From Nocardia xishanensis NBRC 101358 (GTDB lineage: Bacteria > Actinomycetota > Actinomycetes > Mycobacteriales > Mycobacteriaceae), in assembly GCF_001613365.1 (NCBI RefSeq), contig NZ_BDCF01000050.1, forward strand, positions 1 through 61,646: a stretch of 61,646 bases of DNA, in the 5' to 3' direction. The translations under genes were made by a program, and so were the position numbers. Shown here piece after piece: positions 33,733-43,731 of this stretch. The notes beneath the pieces are model-generated. The model made no database searches. It saw only the letters and a list, made by a program, of their open reading frames with translations, and was not told the DNA's origin. Position 1 is the first letter of the stretch; each line of letters opens with the position of its first letter.

Positions 33733-34764
33733 ATGTCGAGCACCGAGGATCGGCGCTTCGAGGTCCTGCGCGCGATCGTCGCGGACTATGTCAGCACCAA
33801 GGAGCCCATCGGGTCGAAAACCCTGGTGGAGCGGCACAATCTGGGTGTTTCCAGCGCGACGGTCCGCAACGACATGGCGGTGCTGGAGGCCGAGGGCTAC
33901 ATCACCCAGCCGCACACCAGCTCCGGCCGCATCCCCACCGACAAGGGCTACCGGCAGTTCGTCGACCGGATCTCCGAGGTCAAGCCGCTCTCGCCCGCCG
34001 AAAGGCGCGCGATCATGGAGTTCCTGGAATCCGGCGTCGATCTCGATGACGTGCTGCGCCGCGGCGTGCGGCTGCTGGCCCAGCTGACCAGGCAGGTCGC
34101 GGTGGTCCAGTACCCGACCGTCTCGGCGTCGACGGTGCGCCACATCGAGGTGGTCGCGTTGAATCCGGCGCGCCTGTTGCTCGTGGTGATCACCGACACC
34201 GGCCGGGTCGATCAGCGTCTCGTGGAACTCGGCGCGGTGATCGACGACGAGGATCTGGCCGCGCTGCGCGCCATGCTCGGCGGCGCGATGGACGGCAAGC
34301 GCCTGGCCTCCGCCTCGGCCGCGGTCGCCGAACTCCCCGAGCGCGCCCCGCGTCAGCTGCGCGACGTGCTGATCCGGGTGTCGACGGTGCTGGTGGAGAC
34401 CCTGGTCGAACATCCGGAGGAGCGGCTGGTGCTCGGCGGCACCGCGAACCTCACCCGCAACGCGGGCGATTTCGGCCTGCCGGGTTCGCTGCGTCAGGTG
34501 CTGGAGGCGCTCGAGGAGCAGGTGATCGTGCTCAAGCTGCTCGCCGCCGCGCAGCATCCCGGCACGGTGACGGTGCGCATCGGCGAGGAGACTCAGGTCG
34601 AGCAGATGCGCAGCGCGTCGGTGGTGTCGACGGGCTACGGCGTCGAGGGCGCGGTGCTCGGCGGCATGGGCGTGCTCGGCCCCACCCGGATGGATTATCC
34701 GGGCACTATCGCCTCGGTCGCGGCCGTCGCGCGCTATATCGGCGAGGTGCTGGCCGAGCGCTGA
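33733..34764 (+). CDS. hrcA: Heat-inducible transcription repressor HrcA
   Basis: 343 residues. The N-terminal winged helix has SSATVRNDMAVLEAEGYITQ followed by PHTSSGRIPTDKGYRQFVD, the HrcA signature. The GAF-like dimer domain follows and ends with GPTRMDYPGTIASV. HrcA represses chaperonin genes at CIRCE operators and is stabilised by GroEL. It sits directly upstream of dnaJ, as in other actinobacteria. ATG 33733 follows GAGGTGGGG. No CIRCE site is seen in this window, so its targets are probably groES/groEL elsewhere. Confidence 0.94.
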   Translation: MSSTEDRRFEVLRAIVADYVSTKEPIGSKTLVERHNLGVSSATVRNDMAVLEAEGYITQPHTSSGRIPTDKGYRQFVDRISEVKPLSPAERRAIMEFLESGVDLDDVLRRGVRLLAQLTRQVAVVQYPTVSASTVRHIEVVALNPARLLLVVITDTGRVDQRLVELGAVIDDEDLAALRAMLGGAMDGKRLASASAAVAELPERAPRQLRDVLIRVSTVLVETLVEHPEERLVLGGTANLTRNAGDFGLPGSLRQVLEALEEQVIVLKLLAAAQHPGTVTVRIGEETQVEQMRSASVVSTGYGVEGAVLGGMGVLGPTRMDYPGTIASVAAVARYIGEVLAER

Positions 34765-34816
34765 CGCCGAACCGTGCCCACGGCGCTGCTACCCTCGAAC
34801 CTCTGGCCGGATAAAG

Positions 34817-34835
34817 TTGAGTGCATCCGACTAAT
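34817..34835. promoter_or_regulatory. HAIR-like half-conserved site before dnaJ
   Basis: TTGAGT-N7-ACTAAT resembles the HspR operator (TTGAGY-N7-ACTCAA). The left half matches; the right half keeps ACT and one further A. It lies 70 nt upstream of the dnaJ start. It could equally contain a -35 box (TTGAGT). Confidence 0.3.
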
Positions 34836-34904
34836 GCCGAGGAGGTCGGCATTCGGTTGGAGCTGCACAGGCGAGTCACAGCGACCAAGGACTAGAGAAC
34901 TCAA

Positions 34905-36059
34905 GTGGCACGGGACTACTACGGACTGCTCGGCGTCGCGAAGAACGCGACCGACCAGGAGATCAAGCGCGCCTACCGCAAGCTGGCCCGCGAACTCCAC
35001 CCGGACGTCAACCCCGACGAGGCCGCCCAGGCCAAGTTCAAGGACGTGTCGGCGGCCTACGAGGTGCTCTCCGATCCGGAGAAGCGCCGGATCGTCGACA
35101 TGGGCGGCGACCCGCTCGAGTCCGGCGCGGGCGGCGCAGGCTTCTCCGGCGCGGGCTTCGGCGGTCTCGGCGACGTGTTCGAGGCGTTCTTCGGCGGCAT
35201 GAGCGGCGCGGGCGGCGGTCAGCGCAAGCCGCGCGGCCGGGTGCAGCCGGGCGCCGACTCGCTGCTGCGCACCCGCCTCAGCCTCGCCGAATGCGCGGTC
35301 GGCGTCACCAAGCACCTGACCGTCGACACCGCCATCCTCTGCGACAGCTGCCACGGCGCGGGCACCAACGGCAACTCCAAGCCCGTGCGCTGCGAGACCT
35401 GCGGCGGCGCAGGCGAAATCCAGTCCGTGCAGCGGTCCTTCCTCGGCCAGGTGCTCACCTCGCGGCCGTGCCCGACCTGCCGTGGCGCGGGCGAGACCAT
35501 CCCCGATCCCTGCCACAAGTGCGGCGGCGACGGCCGCGTCCGCGCCCGTCGCGAGATCGCCGCGCCCATTCCGGCGGGCGTCGCCAACGGCATGCGCGTC
35601 CGGCTGGCCGCCCAGGGTGAGGTCGGTCACGGCGGCGGCCACGCGGGCGATCTGTACGTGGAGATCGTCGAGCAGCCGCACGACGTGTTCGTCCGCGACG
35701 GCGACGACCTGCACTGCACCATCCGGGTCCCGATGGTGGACGCCGCGCTCGGCACCACCGTCGTCATCGACACGATCCTGGACGGGCCGACCGAACTGAC
35801 CATCGCGCCGGGCACCCAGCCCAACGAGGTGTCGGTGCTGCGCGGTCACGGCATGCCCAAGCTGCGCTCCGGCGCGCGTGGCGACCTGATCGCGCACCTG
35901 GACATCGTGGTGCCGAGCAAGCTGGACAGCAAGCAGACCGATCTGCTGCGCAAGTACAAGGGCCTGCGCGAGCGCGACCGCGCCGAGGTGATGTCGGCGC
36001 AGTCGGAGCACAACAGCGGTCTGTTCGCCCGGCTGCGCGCCTCGTTCAGCGGACGCTGA
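34905..36059 (+). CDS. dnaJ: Chaperone DnaJ (DnaJ2 type)
   Basis: 384 residues. The J domain at 1-70 has the HPD tripeptide in RELHPDVNPDE. A Gly/Phe-rich linker follows, then the zinc region with four CxxCxGxG repeats (CDSCHGAG, CETCGGAG, CPTCRGAG, CHKCGGDG), then the C-terminal substrate-binding domains. It stimulates DnaK. The GTG start and linkage to hrcA mark it as the DnaJ2 paralogue rather than the one in the dnaK operon. rsmE follows after 4 nt. Confidence 0.94.
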   Translation: MARDYYGLLGVAKNATDQEIKRAYRKLARELHPDVNPDEAAQAKFKDVSAAYEVLSDPEKRRIVDMGGDPLESGAGGAGFSGAGFGGLGDVFEAFFGGMSGAGGGQRKPRGRVQPGADSLLRTRLSLAECAVGVTKHLTVDTAILCDSCHGAGTNGNSKPVRCETCGGAGEIQSVQRSFLGQVLTSRPCPTCRGAGETIPDPCHKCGGDGRVRARREIAAPIPAGVANGMRVRLAAQGEVGHGGGHAGDLYVEIVEQPHDVFVRDGDDLHCTIRVPMVDAALGTTVVIDTILDGPTELTIAPGTQPNEVSVLRGHGMPKLRSGARGDLIAHLDIVVPSKLDSKQTDLLRKYKGLRERDRAEVMSAQSEHNSGLFARLRASFSGR

Positions 36060-36063
36060 GCCG

Positions 36064-36804
36064 TTGGCCGCCACGGTCTTCTATCTCGACGACATTCCCG
36101 AGCCCGGCGCGGTCGCCGTGCTCGACGGTCCCGAGGGGCGGCATGCCGCGACCGTGCGGCGCATCCGAGTCGGCGAGCCGATCACCCTGTCCGACGGACG
36201 CGGTGTGCTCGCCGAATCGGAGGTCGTCGCAGCCCAGCGCGACCGGCTCGACCTGAAGGTGCTCGACAAGACCGTGGCGCAGCCGGTTTCGCCGCGCGTC
36301 ACGGTGGTGCAGGCGTTGCCGAAATCGGACCGTTCGGAGCTGGCCGTCGAGCTGATGACCGAGGCGGGCGCCGACACGATCGTGCCGTGGCAGGCGGCGC
36401 GCTGCGTCGCCAACTGGGAGGGCAAGGCCGCCAAGGCCGTGGACAAGTGGCGGGCCGCGGCGCGCTCGGCCGCCCGCCAATCCCGGCGCGCCTACATCCC
36501 CGAGGTCGCCGACCTGCATCGCACCCGCGATCTGCTCGAGCTGGTCCGAAAGGCCAAGGCCGAGGGCGCGATCGTGGCCGCGTTGCACGAATCCGGCCGT
36601 GGCCGTTTCACCGAGCTGCCGTTCGCGCAGGCGCCCGAGGTGGTGCTGATCGTCGGTCCCGAAGGCGGGCTGGACGAGGCCGAGCTCATCGACCTCGCCG
36701 CGGCCGGAGCGGACGTCGTGCTGCTCGGGCCGACCGTGCTTCGCACGTCCACGGCGGGCGCTGTCGCGCTCGGTGCGTTGGGCGCGTTGACCCCGCGCTG
36801 GTGA
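36064..36804 (+). CDS. rsmE: 16S rRNA m3U1498 methyltransferase RsmE
   Basis: 246 residues. The N-terminal PUA-like part has GPEGRHAATVRRIRVGEPITLSDG, and the SPOUT (knotted) SAM-binding part has IVGPEGGLDEAELIDL and LGPTVLRTSTAGAVAL at the C-terminus. It methylates U1498 in the ribosome decoding region. TTG 36064 follows the dnaJ stop by 4 nt and gives the expected N-terminus. Linkage to dnaJ is usual in actinobacteria. Confidence 0.92.
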   Translation: MAATVFYLDDIPEPGAVAVLDGPEGRHAATVRRIRVGEPITLSDGRGVLAESEVVAAQRDRLDLKVLDKTVAQPVSPRVTVVQALPKSDRSELAVELMTEAGADTIVPWQAARCVANWEGKAAKAVDKWRAAARSAARQSRRAYIPEVADLHRTRDLLELVRKAKAEGAIVAALHESGRGRFTELPFAQAPEVVLIVGPEGGLDEAELIDLAAAGADVVLLGPTVLRTSTAGAVALGALGALTPRW

Positions 36805-36909
36805 CGCCCACCGCGCCTGCCCGGCGGTCTCACCCCTAGCTCCAGCCGTTTGACCGGGCTCGTCGCGGTTATCTCAAAGGTGACGGGCCGCGGGAAGGTG
36901 GTTGCCAGC

Positions 36910-37329
36910 GTGGTTGAGCAAGTGCGGGCAAAGGGCGAGCGGGGCGAGATGCCCTCGGATGTGGTCGGCCGCCTTTCGGTGTTCGACAAGTTCGCGACGG
37001 CCGCGAGCAGCGTCGCGTCGCGGGCCGGATTCTTCATGTTCTGCGTACTGCTCGTGGTGCTGTGGGCGCCGACATTTCTGGTGCTGCCCTCCATCGACAC
37101 CTGGCAACTGGTGATCAACACCGCCACCACGATCATCACCTTCCTGATGGTGGCGCTGTTGCAGAACACCGAGTCGCGTTCGGACGAGGCACTGCAACAG
37201 AAACTCAACGCCATCGCCGACGCGCTGGCCGACGTGATGGGCGAGCTCAGCGCCGAACACCCCGAATTGCGCCGCCATCGCGCCGAATTGGCCGATGCCG
37301 TTGGGCTGGAGAATCGGGAGTCGACCTGA
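36910..37329 (+). CDS. Low-affinity iron permease (Fet4-like) family membrane protein
   Basis: About 139 residues with two membrane spans: FFMFCVLLVVLWAPTFLVLP and WQLVINTATTIITFLMVALL. The following QNTESRSDEALQQKLNAIADAL matches the small bacterial family named after yeast Fet4. Transport has not been shown for most bacterial members. GTG 36910 is chosen after GGGAAGG (11 nt); GTG 36898 and an upstream TTG 36850 are also in frame. Confidence 0.7.
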   Translation: MVEQVRAKGERGEMPSDVVGRLSVFDKFATAASSVASRAGFFMFCVLLVVLWAPTFLVLPSIDTWQLVINTATTIITFLMVALLQNTESRSDEALQQKLNAIADALADVMGELSAEHPELRRHRAELADAVGLENREST

Positions 37330-37369
37330 CGATCTGGTCGCGACGAGAGGTCGGACGGAAGGACGCACC

Positions 37370-37858
37370 GTGGCAGGCGAAAAGAGTTCTTCCCCTGCGG
37401 ATATCGAGCCGCCCGATGCCGCGGAGATGCGGACGATCTACAGTCTCGACGAACTCGCCGAGCTCGTCCAGGGTCGAGACACCATATACCTGAGGTACTC
37501 CCACGGCCCCGAGCGAGATCGCGGCTCGGGGCCGAGCCGGGATTTCGAGGCCGACGTCGCGCTGCCGGGATGGTCGGTCACCACCGTCGCGCCGGAGGAG
37601 TGGTGGCCGCGTCCGACTCGGGAATGGGTGGCGCGCCGCCTGTGCAAGTACGCCGACCTGGGCGCGCAGGACGACAGCCGCTTCCCGTGGCTGCTCACCG
37701 GGCTCGTGGTGGGGCGCGGTCCCGATCACGAACCGCTGATCACCGACTTCGTCCCCATCGCCAGGATCGCCAAATCCGTTGTCGAAGAAGGACTTCGAGT
37801 CTACCGGGAGAGCTTCGCCATGGGCCGCGACTCCACCGGCGAACCCGCGGAGGATTGA
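37370..37858 (+). CDS. DUF6098-type protein
   Basis: 162 residues. IYSLDELAELVQGRDTIYLR, SRDFEADVALPGWSV, EEWWPRPTREWVARRLCKY and GRGPDHEPLI match what I recall of DUF6098, a small actinobacterial family of unknown function. No membrane segment. GTG 37370 has GGAAGGA about 6 nt upstream. Its last 58 nt overlap the 3' end of the convergent MFS gene. Confidence 0.65.
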   Translation: MAGEKSSSPADIEPPDAAEMRTIYSLDELAELVQGRDTIYLRYSHGPERDRGSGPSRDFEADVALPGWSVTTVAPEEWWPRPTREWVARRLCKYADLGAQDDSRFPWLLTGLVVGRGPDHEPLITDFVPIARIAKSVVEEGLRVYRESFAMGRDSTGEPAED

Positions 37859-39084
37859 ATGCCGTTGCGGGAACGGATCATCGCGACGGCGAACAGGATC
37901 GCTCCCACGGCGAGCAGCGCGGCGACGGTGCCGGTCAGCCCGAGCCAGCCGGCGTGCGCGAAGGCCAGGCCGGACAGACCGCCGACCACCGCGCTGCCGA
38001 GGTAGTAGAAGAACAGATACAGCGAGGAGGCCGCCCCGCGATTGCCGCGGGCGAGCGTGCCGACCCAGGCGCTCGCGACGGTGTGCGCGGCGAAGAAGCC
38101 CGCGGTGTAGAGCAGGACGCCGACGGCGACGCAGCCCAGCCGATCCGGCAGGCTCAGCGCCAGCCCGAGGCCCATCAGCGCCATCGACGCGGTGAGCATC
38201 CGGTGCCTGCCGACGCGGTCGGCGAGCCTGCCGCCCCAGGCCGACGCCACGGTGCCCGCCAGATACAGCAGGAACACCGAACCCGCCACCGCCGCGGGCA
38301 ACTCGAAGGGACGCTGGGTGAGCCGGTAGCCGAGGAAGTTGTAGACCGAGACGAAACCGCCCATCAAGACGAAGGCCAGGCCGAACAACGCGAGCAGCTG
38401 ACGGTGGCGCAGCTGCGTACCGAGATCGCCGAGGACCGTGCGCAACCCGGCGGGCCTGGCCACGAACCCCCGCGAGGGCGGCAGCAGCCGGACGAACCAC
38501 ACCGTGCAAGCCGCCACGGCCACGCCGACCGCCGCCGCTGCCCAGCGCCAGGACGCCACATCGAGGGTGAACGAGGGAATCAGCCGTCCCGCGAGCCCGC
38601 CGATCGTGGTGCCCGCGACGTAGACGCCCATCGCCGCGCCGAGACCCTCGGTGCCGATCTCCTCCGCCAGATACGCCATCGCCACCGCGGGCACGCCCGC
38701 CAGCGCGATGCCTTGCACCGCCCGGCCCGCGAGCAGCACTTCGAGCGAGGGACTGAATGGCAGCAGCAGACCGATGACCGCGGCGGCCACCGCCGATCCG
38801 ATCATCACCTTGGTGCGGCCGACCCGGCTGGACAGCGCGCTCACCGGCACGATGGCCAGCGCGAGGCAGCCGGTGGTCAGCGAGACCGCCAGTGCCGCGC
38901 GGGCGGGCGTCGCGCCGAACGCCTCGGACAGGCTCGGTAGCAGCGCCTGCGCGTTGTACATGGACGCGAAGGTGGTGAGGCCCGCCGCGAACAGCGCGAG
39001 GGTGATCCTGCGGTTGTGCGCCACATCGGCGGACTGGCTCTGCGCGATGGCGTTCGTCGACGGTTGCGCCGTTGTGCTGGTCAT
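37801..39084 (-). CDS. MFS transporter, YnfM-like
   Basis: 427 residues, 12 predicted spans. SMYNAQALLPSLSEAFGATPARAALAVSLTTG in spans 1-2 and AGRAVQGIALAGVPAVAMAYL in span 4 are typical of the YnfM/AraJ-like group, and RLADRVGRHRM is motif A in the second half. Substrate unknown, probably drug or metabolite efflux. It is divergent from a LysR regulator. Its last 19 codons overlap the convergent DUF6098 gene. Confidence 0.87.
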   Translation of the reverse strand: MTSTTAQPSTNAIAQSQSADVAHNRRITLALFAAGLTTFASMYNAQALLPSLSEAFGATPARAALAVSLTTGCLALAIVPVSALSSRVGRTKVMIGSAVAAAVIGLLLPFSPSLEVLLAGRAVQGIALAGVPAVAMAYLAEEIGTEGLGAAMGVYVAGTTIGGLAGRLIPSFTLDVASWRWAAAAVGVAVAACTVWFVRLLPPSRGFVARPAGLRTVLGDLGTQLRHRQLLALFGLAFVLMGGFVSVYNFLGYRLTQRPFELPAAVAGSVFLLYLAGTVASAWGGRLADRVGRHRMLTASMALMGLGLALSLPDRLGCVAVGVLLYTAGFFAAHTVASAWVGTLARGNRGAASSLYLFFYYLGSAVVGGLSGLAFAHAGWLGLTGTVAALLAVGAILFAVAMIRSRNGIQSSAGSPVESRPMAKLSR

Positions 39085-39183
39085 GGCTACCTCCTGATTT
39101 CAGGATTGTCGCCGCGCGTTCCGAAAGGAAATGAATAATAATGACCGAGTTGATGCCTCTATGACATATAGGGAGGTGGCGAG

Positions 39184-40116
39184 ATGCTGGGTGAAGATCT
39201 CCAGTGGTTCACGACACTCGCCGAACTGGAGCGGATGAGCGCGGCCGCCGAACGCCTGCACATCGCGCAGCCGACGCTCTCGCGGATGCTCGCGCGATTG
39301 GAACGCAAGCTCGGCGCGGAATTGTTCGACCGGAAGGGAAAGCGCATCGCGCTCAACGAATTCGGCCGCGTCTATTACGAACACGCGCGCCGCGCGCAGG
39401 CCGAACTCGACGCGGCGGGACAAGCCGTCGCCGATCTCGCCAATCCCGCGCGCGGAGTGGTGCGGCTGTCGTTCCTGCATTCTTTCGGCGGCTGGCTGGT
39501 GCCGCAGCTGATCGCCGGTTTCCGGCGCAACGCGGGCCGGGTCACCGTGACGTTGCGCCAGGGCGGCGCCGAGAAGATCACCGGGCACGTGCTCGACGGC
39601 GCGTCCGACCTCGCCGTCGTCTCCCCGCGCCCCACCGCGCCCGGCGTCGGGTGGCGCGGCCTGCTGCGCCAGCCGCTGGTGCTCGCCGTGCCCGCGGAGC
39701 ACCGGCTGGCCGGGCGCAGGCAGGTGCGCATGGCCGAGCTGAGCGGCGACGAGTTCGTCTCCATGCCGCCTGGGTTCGGCATGCGGCGGATCTTCGACGA
39801 ACTCTGCGCGGCGGCCGACATCCGCCCGCACGTCGCCTTCGAGGCCACCGACCTGGTCACCAGCACCGGGTTGGTAGCCGCGGGACTCGGGGTCGCGGTG
39901 CTCCCGCTGCAGGATCCGGCCCCGGCCGCCGCGCGCTCAGGGCCGGTGCTGGTGCCGCTGGCCGACGACGGCGCGTCGCGGGAGGTGGGACTGATCTGGT
40001 CGGCCGCCGCCGCGCCGTCGGACGCGGTGAAACGGTTCCGTGACTTCGCCGAGGATTGGTCCGACCGGCACAGGGGAATATCCAGCACACGGCGGGAATG
40101 GCCGCCGCACCGGTAG
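39184..40116 (+). CDS. LysR-family regulator
   Basis: 310 residues. The N-terminal winged helix is SAAAERLHIAQPTLSRMLARLERKLGAELFDRKGKRIALNEFG. The periplasmic-binding-like effector domain follows (about 90-295). ATG 39184 follows GGGAGG. It probably controls the divergent MFS gene: the 99-nt gap contains the short repeat CTAT-GACAT-ATAG near 39157-39169 that could be part of a LysR box. Confidence 0.85.
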   Translation: MLGEDLQWFTTLAELERMSAAAERLHIAQPTLSRMLARLERKLGAELFDRKGKRIALNEFGRVYYEHARRAQAELDAAGQAVADLANPARGVVRLSFLHSFGGWLVPQLIAGFRRNAGRVTVTLRQGGAEKITGHVLDGASDLAVVSPRPTAPGVGWRGLLRQPLVLAVPAEHRLAGRRQVRMAELSGDEFVSMPPGFGMRRIFDELCAAADIRPHVAFEATDLVTSTGLVAAGLGVAVLPLQDPAPAAARSGPVLVPLADDGASREVGLIWSAAAAPSDAVKRFRDFAEDWSDRHRGISSTRREWPPHR

Positions 40117-40207
40117 CCGTTTATTCACTGTGCGGTGTCGGTGGCGCGCGTTAAACTTTTGTCATTCACCACGGCTGTCGAGACCGGAAAGCAGGCTGTA
40201 ACCACTT

Positions 40208-41314
<1,107 letters not shown>

Positions 41315-41349
41315 ACGTACCCGCTCGGACCGCGCCACCCGCGGCGAAT

Positions 41350-41384
41350 CCACCGGCCGCCGACGTCTCGTCGGCGGCCGGTGG
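41350..41384 (+). terminator. Strong hairpin after phoH
   Basis: A perfect 15-bp stem, CCACCGGCCGCCGAC with GTCGGCGGCCGGTGG, and a 5-nt loop. It lies between phoH and ybeY, so ybeY needs its own promoter. Confidence 0.75.
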
Positions 41385-41462
41385 TCTGTCCGGAATACGG
41401 TTGCCTCGCTTTCGCTCGGCCCGGCGCGGGGCTGCGGGCGGACGGCGTCCGACTGCGTCTAA

Positions 41463-41468
41463 TACGCT
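41463..41468 (+). promoter_or_regulatory. -10 box TACGCT of leaderless ybeY
   Basis: TACGCT is 7 nt before GTG 41476. Confidence 0.55.
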
Positions 41469-41475
41469 GTTCAGA

Positions 41476-42030
41476 GTGAGCATCGAGATCGCCAACGAGT
41501 CGGGTATCGACGTACCCGAAGAAGACCTGGTCAGTGTTGCGCGGTTCGTGATCGGCCGGATGGATGTGCATCCGGCGGCCGAGCTGTCGATGGTGCTCGT
41601 CGATCTCGACACCATGGCCGACCTGCACATGCGCTGGATGGACCTGCCCGGCCCCACCGACGTGATGTCCTTCCCGATGGACGAGCTCGAGCCGGGCGGC
41701 AGGCCGGACAGCCCCGAGCCGGGTCCCTCCATGCTCGGCGACATCGTGCTGTGCCCGGAGTTCGCGGCGGCGCAGGCGCGCAAGGCGGGGCATTCGCTGG
41801 AGCACGAGCTCGCGTTGCTCACCGTGCACGGCGTGCTGCACCTGCTCGGCTACGACCACGCGGAGCCGGAGGAGGAGAAGGAGATGTTCGCCCTGCAGGC
41901 CCGGCTGCTCGAGGAGTGGTACGAGAGCCTGCGCGAGGCCAGGCGACGCGCCGAACTCGCCGAGCGCGACGCCCGCCTGCTCGGCAAAGCGGGCTTCACC
42001 GGACCCGGTGACGCGCTGGGCCCGGCGTGA
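41476..42030 (+). CDS. ybeY: Endoribonuclease/rRNA maturation factor YbeY
   Basis: 184 residues. The zinc motif is HGVLHLLGYDH, in LLTVHGVLHLLGYDHAEPEEEKEMF, and PTDVMSFPMDE is also characteristic. It acts in 16S rRNA 3'-end maturation and quality control. GTG 41476 lies 7 nt after a TACGCT box and gives the family N-terminus VSIEIANESG. The next gene starts at 42027, overlapping the stop (GTGA). Confidence 0.93.
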   Translation: MSIEIANESGIDVPEEDLVSVARFVIGRMDVHPAAELSMVLVDLDTMADLHMRWMDLPGPTDVMSFPMDELEPGGRPDSPEPGPSMLGDIVLCPEFAAAQARKAGHSLEHELALLTVHGVLHLLGYDHAEPEEEKEMFALQARLLEEWYESLREARRRAELAERDARLLGKAGFTGPGDALGPA

Positions 42031-43379
42031 GCTCGTTGACCCTGATCCTGCTGGCCGTCCTGCTCGTGCCCGCGGGTGGCCTGTTCGCCGGTGTGGACGC
42101 CGCGCTGAACACGATCTCCCCGGCGCGTCTCGGCGACATGGTGCGTGCCGATCGCCCCGGCGCGGCGCGATTGAGCCGCATCGTCGCCGACCGCGCACGC
42201 TACGTGAACCTGATGGTGCTGCTGCGCGTGCTGTGCGAGATCGGCGCGACGGTGCTGCTTGCCGCGGCGCTCATCGAGATCTGGGACGACAACTGGGCGC
42301 TGCTGCTCACCGCCGCGGTGATGGTGCTCGTCGACTACGTGGTGATCGGTGTCGGCCCGCGCACCCTCGGCCGCCAGCACGCCTACTCGCTCGCCTTGGC
42401 CGCCGCGCTGCCGTTGCAGTTCATCGGCGCGCTGCTCGGCCCCGTGAGCAGGCTGCTCATTCTCATCGGTAACGCCATCACCCCGGGTAGGGGGTTCCGC
42501 AACGGTCCCTTCGCCTCGGAGATCGAGCTGCGCGAGGTGGTCGAGATGGCGGGCGAGCGCGGCGTGGTGGCCGATGACGAGCGCCGCATGATCCAGTCGG
42601 TGTTCGAGCTCGGCGACACCGCGGCACGCGCGGTGATGGTGCCGCGCACCGAGATGGTGTGGATCGAGGCGGACAAGTCGGCCGCGCAGGCCATGTCGCT
42701 CGCGGTGCGCAGCGGCCATTCGCGCATTCCGGTGGTCGGCGAGAACGTCGATGACATTCTCGGCGTCGTCTACCTGAAAGATCTGGTCCCGTACGCCGAT
42801 CGGAGCCGCAAGGTGCGGGTGCACGACGTGATGCGTCCTGCCGTGTTCATGCCCGACTCCAAGCCGCTGGACAAGCTGCTCGACGAGATGCAGCGCCGCC
42901 GCAATCACATGGCGCTGCTCGTCGACGAATACGGCGGCATCGCGGGCCTGGTGACCATCGAGGACGTGCTCGAGGAAATCGTCGGCGAGATCGCCGACGA
43001 ATACGACATCGGCGAGACCCCGCCGGTGGAGGAGCTCGGCGAGGGCCGCTTCCGGGTATCGGCCCGGCTGTCGGTGGAGGATCTCGGCGAGCTGTACGGC
43101 ATGGACATCGAGGACGAGGACGTGGACACGGTCGGCGGTCTGCTCGCCCACGAGCTCGGCAGGGTGCCTTTGCCCGGATCGAAGATCGTGGTGCACGGGC
43201 TGGTGCTGCGCGCCGAGGGCGGTCCGGATCAGCGCGGCCGGATGCGGATCAACACGGTCTTGGTGCGCAAGGCGCCGGAGAAATCCGGGAAAGCGGGCGC
43301 CGTGCTTGCCGACGGCGCAAAATCCAACGGCGGCAAGCGCAAAGACAACGAGGACGAGGACGGAGCAATCGATGACTGA
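42027..43379 (+). CDS. HlyC/CorC-family membrane protein with CBS domains
   Basis: 450 residues. The first ~145 residues are a CNNM-type membrane region with about four spans (SLTLILLAVLLVPAGGLFAG; LLLTAAVMVLVDYVVIGVG). SEIELREVVEMAGERGVVADDERRMI leads into two CBS domains (MVPRTEMVWI... to DVLEEIVGEIADE), and a CorC/HlyC C-terminal domain follows (about 335-425). Homologues are linked to Mg2+/Co2+ transport or membrane homeostasis. GTG 42027 overlaps the ybeY stop; its end overlaps the next gene by 8 nt. Confidence 0.9.
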   Translation: MSSLTLILLAVLLVPAGGLFAGVDAALNTISPARLGDMVRADRPGAARLSRIVADRARYVNLMVLLRVLCEIGATVLLAAALIEIWDDNWALLLTAAVMVLVDYVVIGVGPRTLGRQHAYSLALAAALPLQFIGALLGPVSRLLILIGNAITPGRGFRNGPFASEIELREVVEMAGERGVVADDERRMIQSVFELGDTAARAVMVPRTEMVWIEADKSAAQAMSLAVRSGHSRIPVVGENVDDILGVVYLKDLVPYADRSRKVRVHDVMRPAVFMPDSKPLDKLLDEMQRRRNHMALLVDEYGGIAGLVTIEDVLEEIVGEIADEYDIGETPPVEELGEGRFRVSARLSVEDLGELYGMDIEDEDVDTVGGLLAHELGRVPLPGSKIVVHGLVLRAEGGPDQRGRMRINTVLVRKAPEKSGKAGAVLADGAKSNGGKRKDNEDEDGAIDD

Positions 43380-43731
43380 ACTGGACGCCGAGGACACCAA
43401 GCTGCTGACCCTGGCGCGCGGCGCGATGGGCCGCACCGGCGGGGCGGCAGGCGCGGCGATCCGCGACACCGACGGCCGCACCTACGCGGCGGGTGAGGTG
43501 GACTTGCAGGCGCTGCGGCTCACCGCGTTGCAGGCCGCCGTCGCGGCCGCGATCTCCAGCGGCGCGGAGGGTTTCGAGGCAGCCGTGGTGGTCGGCGGCC
43601 GGTTCTCCGACGCCGGGGTCGCCGCGGTGCGCGAGGTGGCGGGCGCGGCGCGGATCATCTTCACCGACCGCGCGGGCGCGGTTTTCGACATCGTCGACGA
43701 CGCGGCGGGCACCGAGGTGCAGGGTGGCTGA
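43372..43731 (+). CDS. Cytidine deaminase-like protein lacking zinc ligands
   Basis: 119 residues. Length and layout resemble a cytidine deaminase (AAIRDTDGRTYAAGEVDLQALRLTALQAAVAAAIS), and the mycobacterial gene in this slot is annotated that way. The C/HAE motif and the PCxxC pair that hold catalytic zinc are absent; there is no Cys or His in the protein. Deaminase activity is therefore unlikely. ATG 43372 overlaps the CorC gene by 8 nt, and era starts 8 nt before its stop, so all three are probably coupled. Confidence 0.7.
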   Translation: MTELDAEDTKLLTLARGAMGRTGGAAGAAIRDTDGRTYAAGEVDLQALRLTALQAAVAAAISSGAEGFEAAVVVGGRFSDAGVAAVREVAGAARIIFTDRAGAVFDIVDDAAGTEVQGG

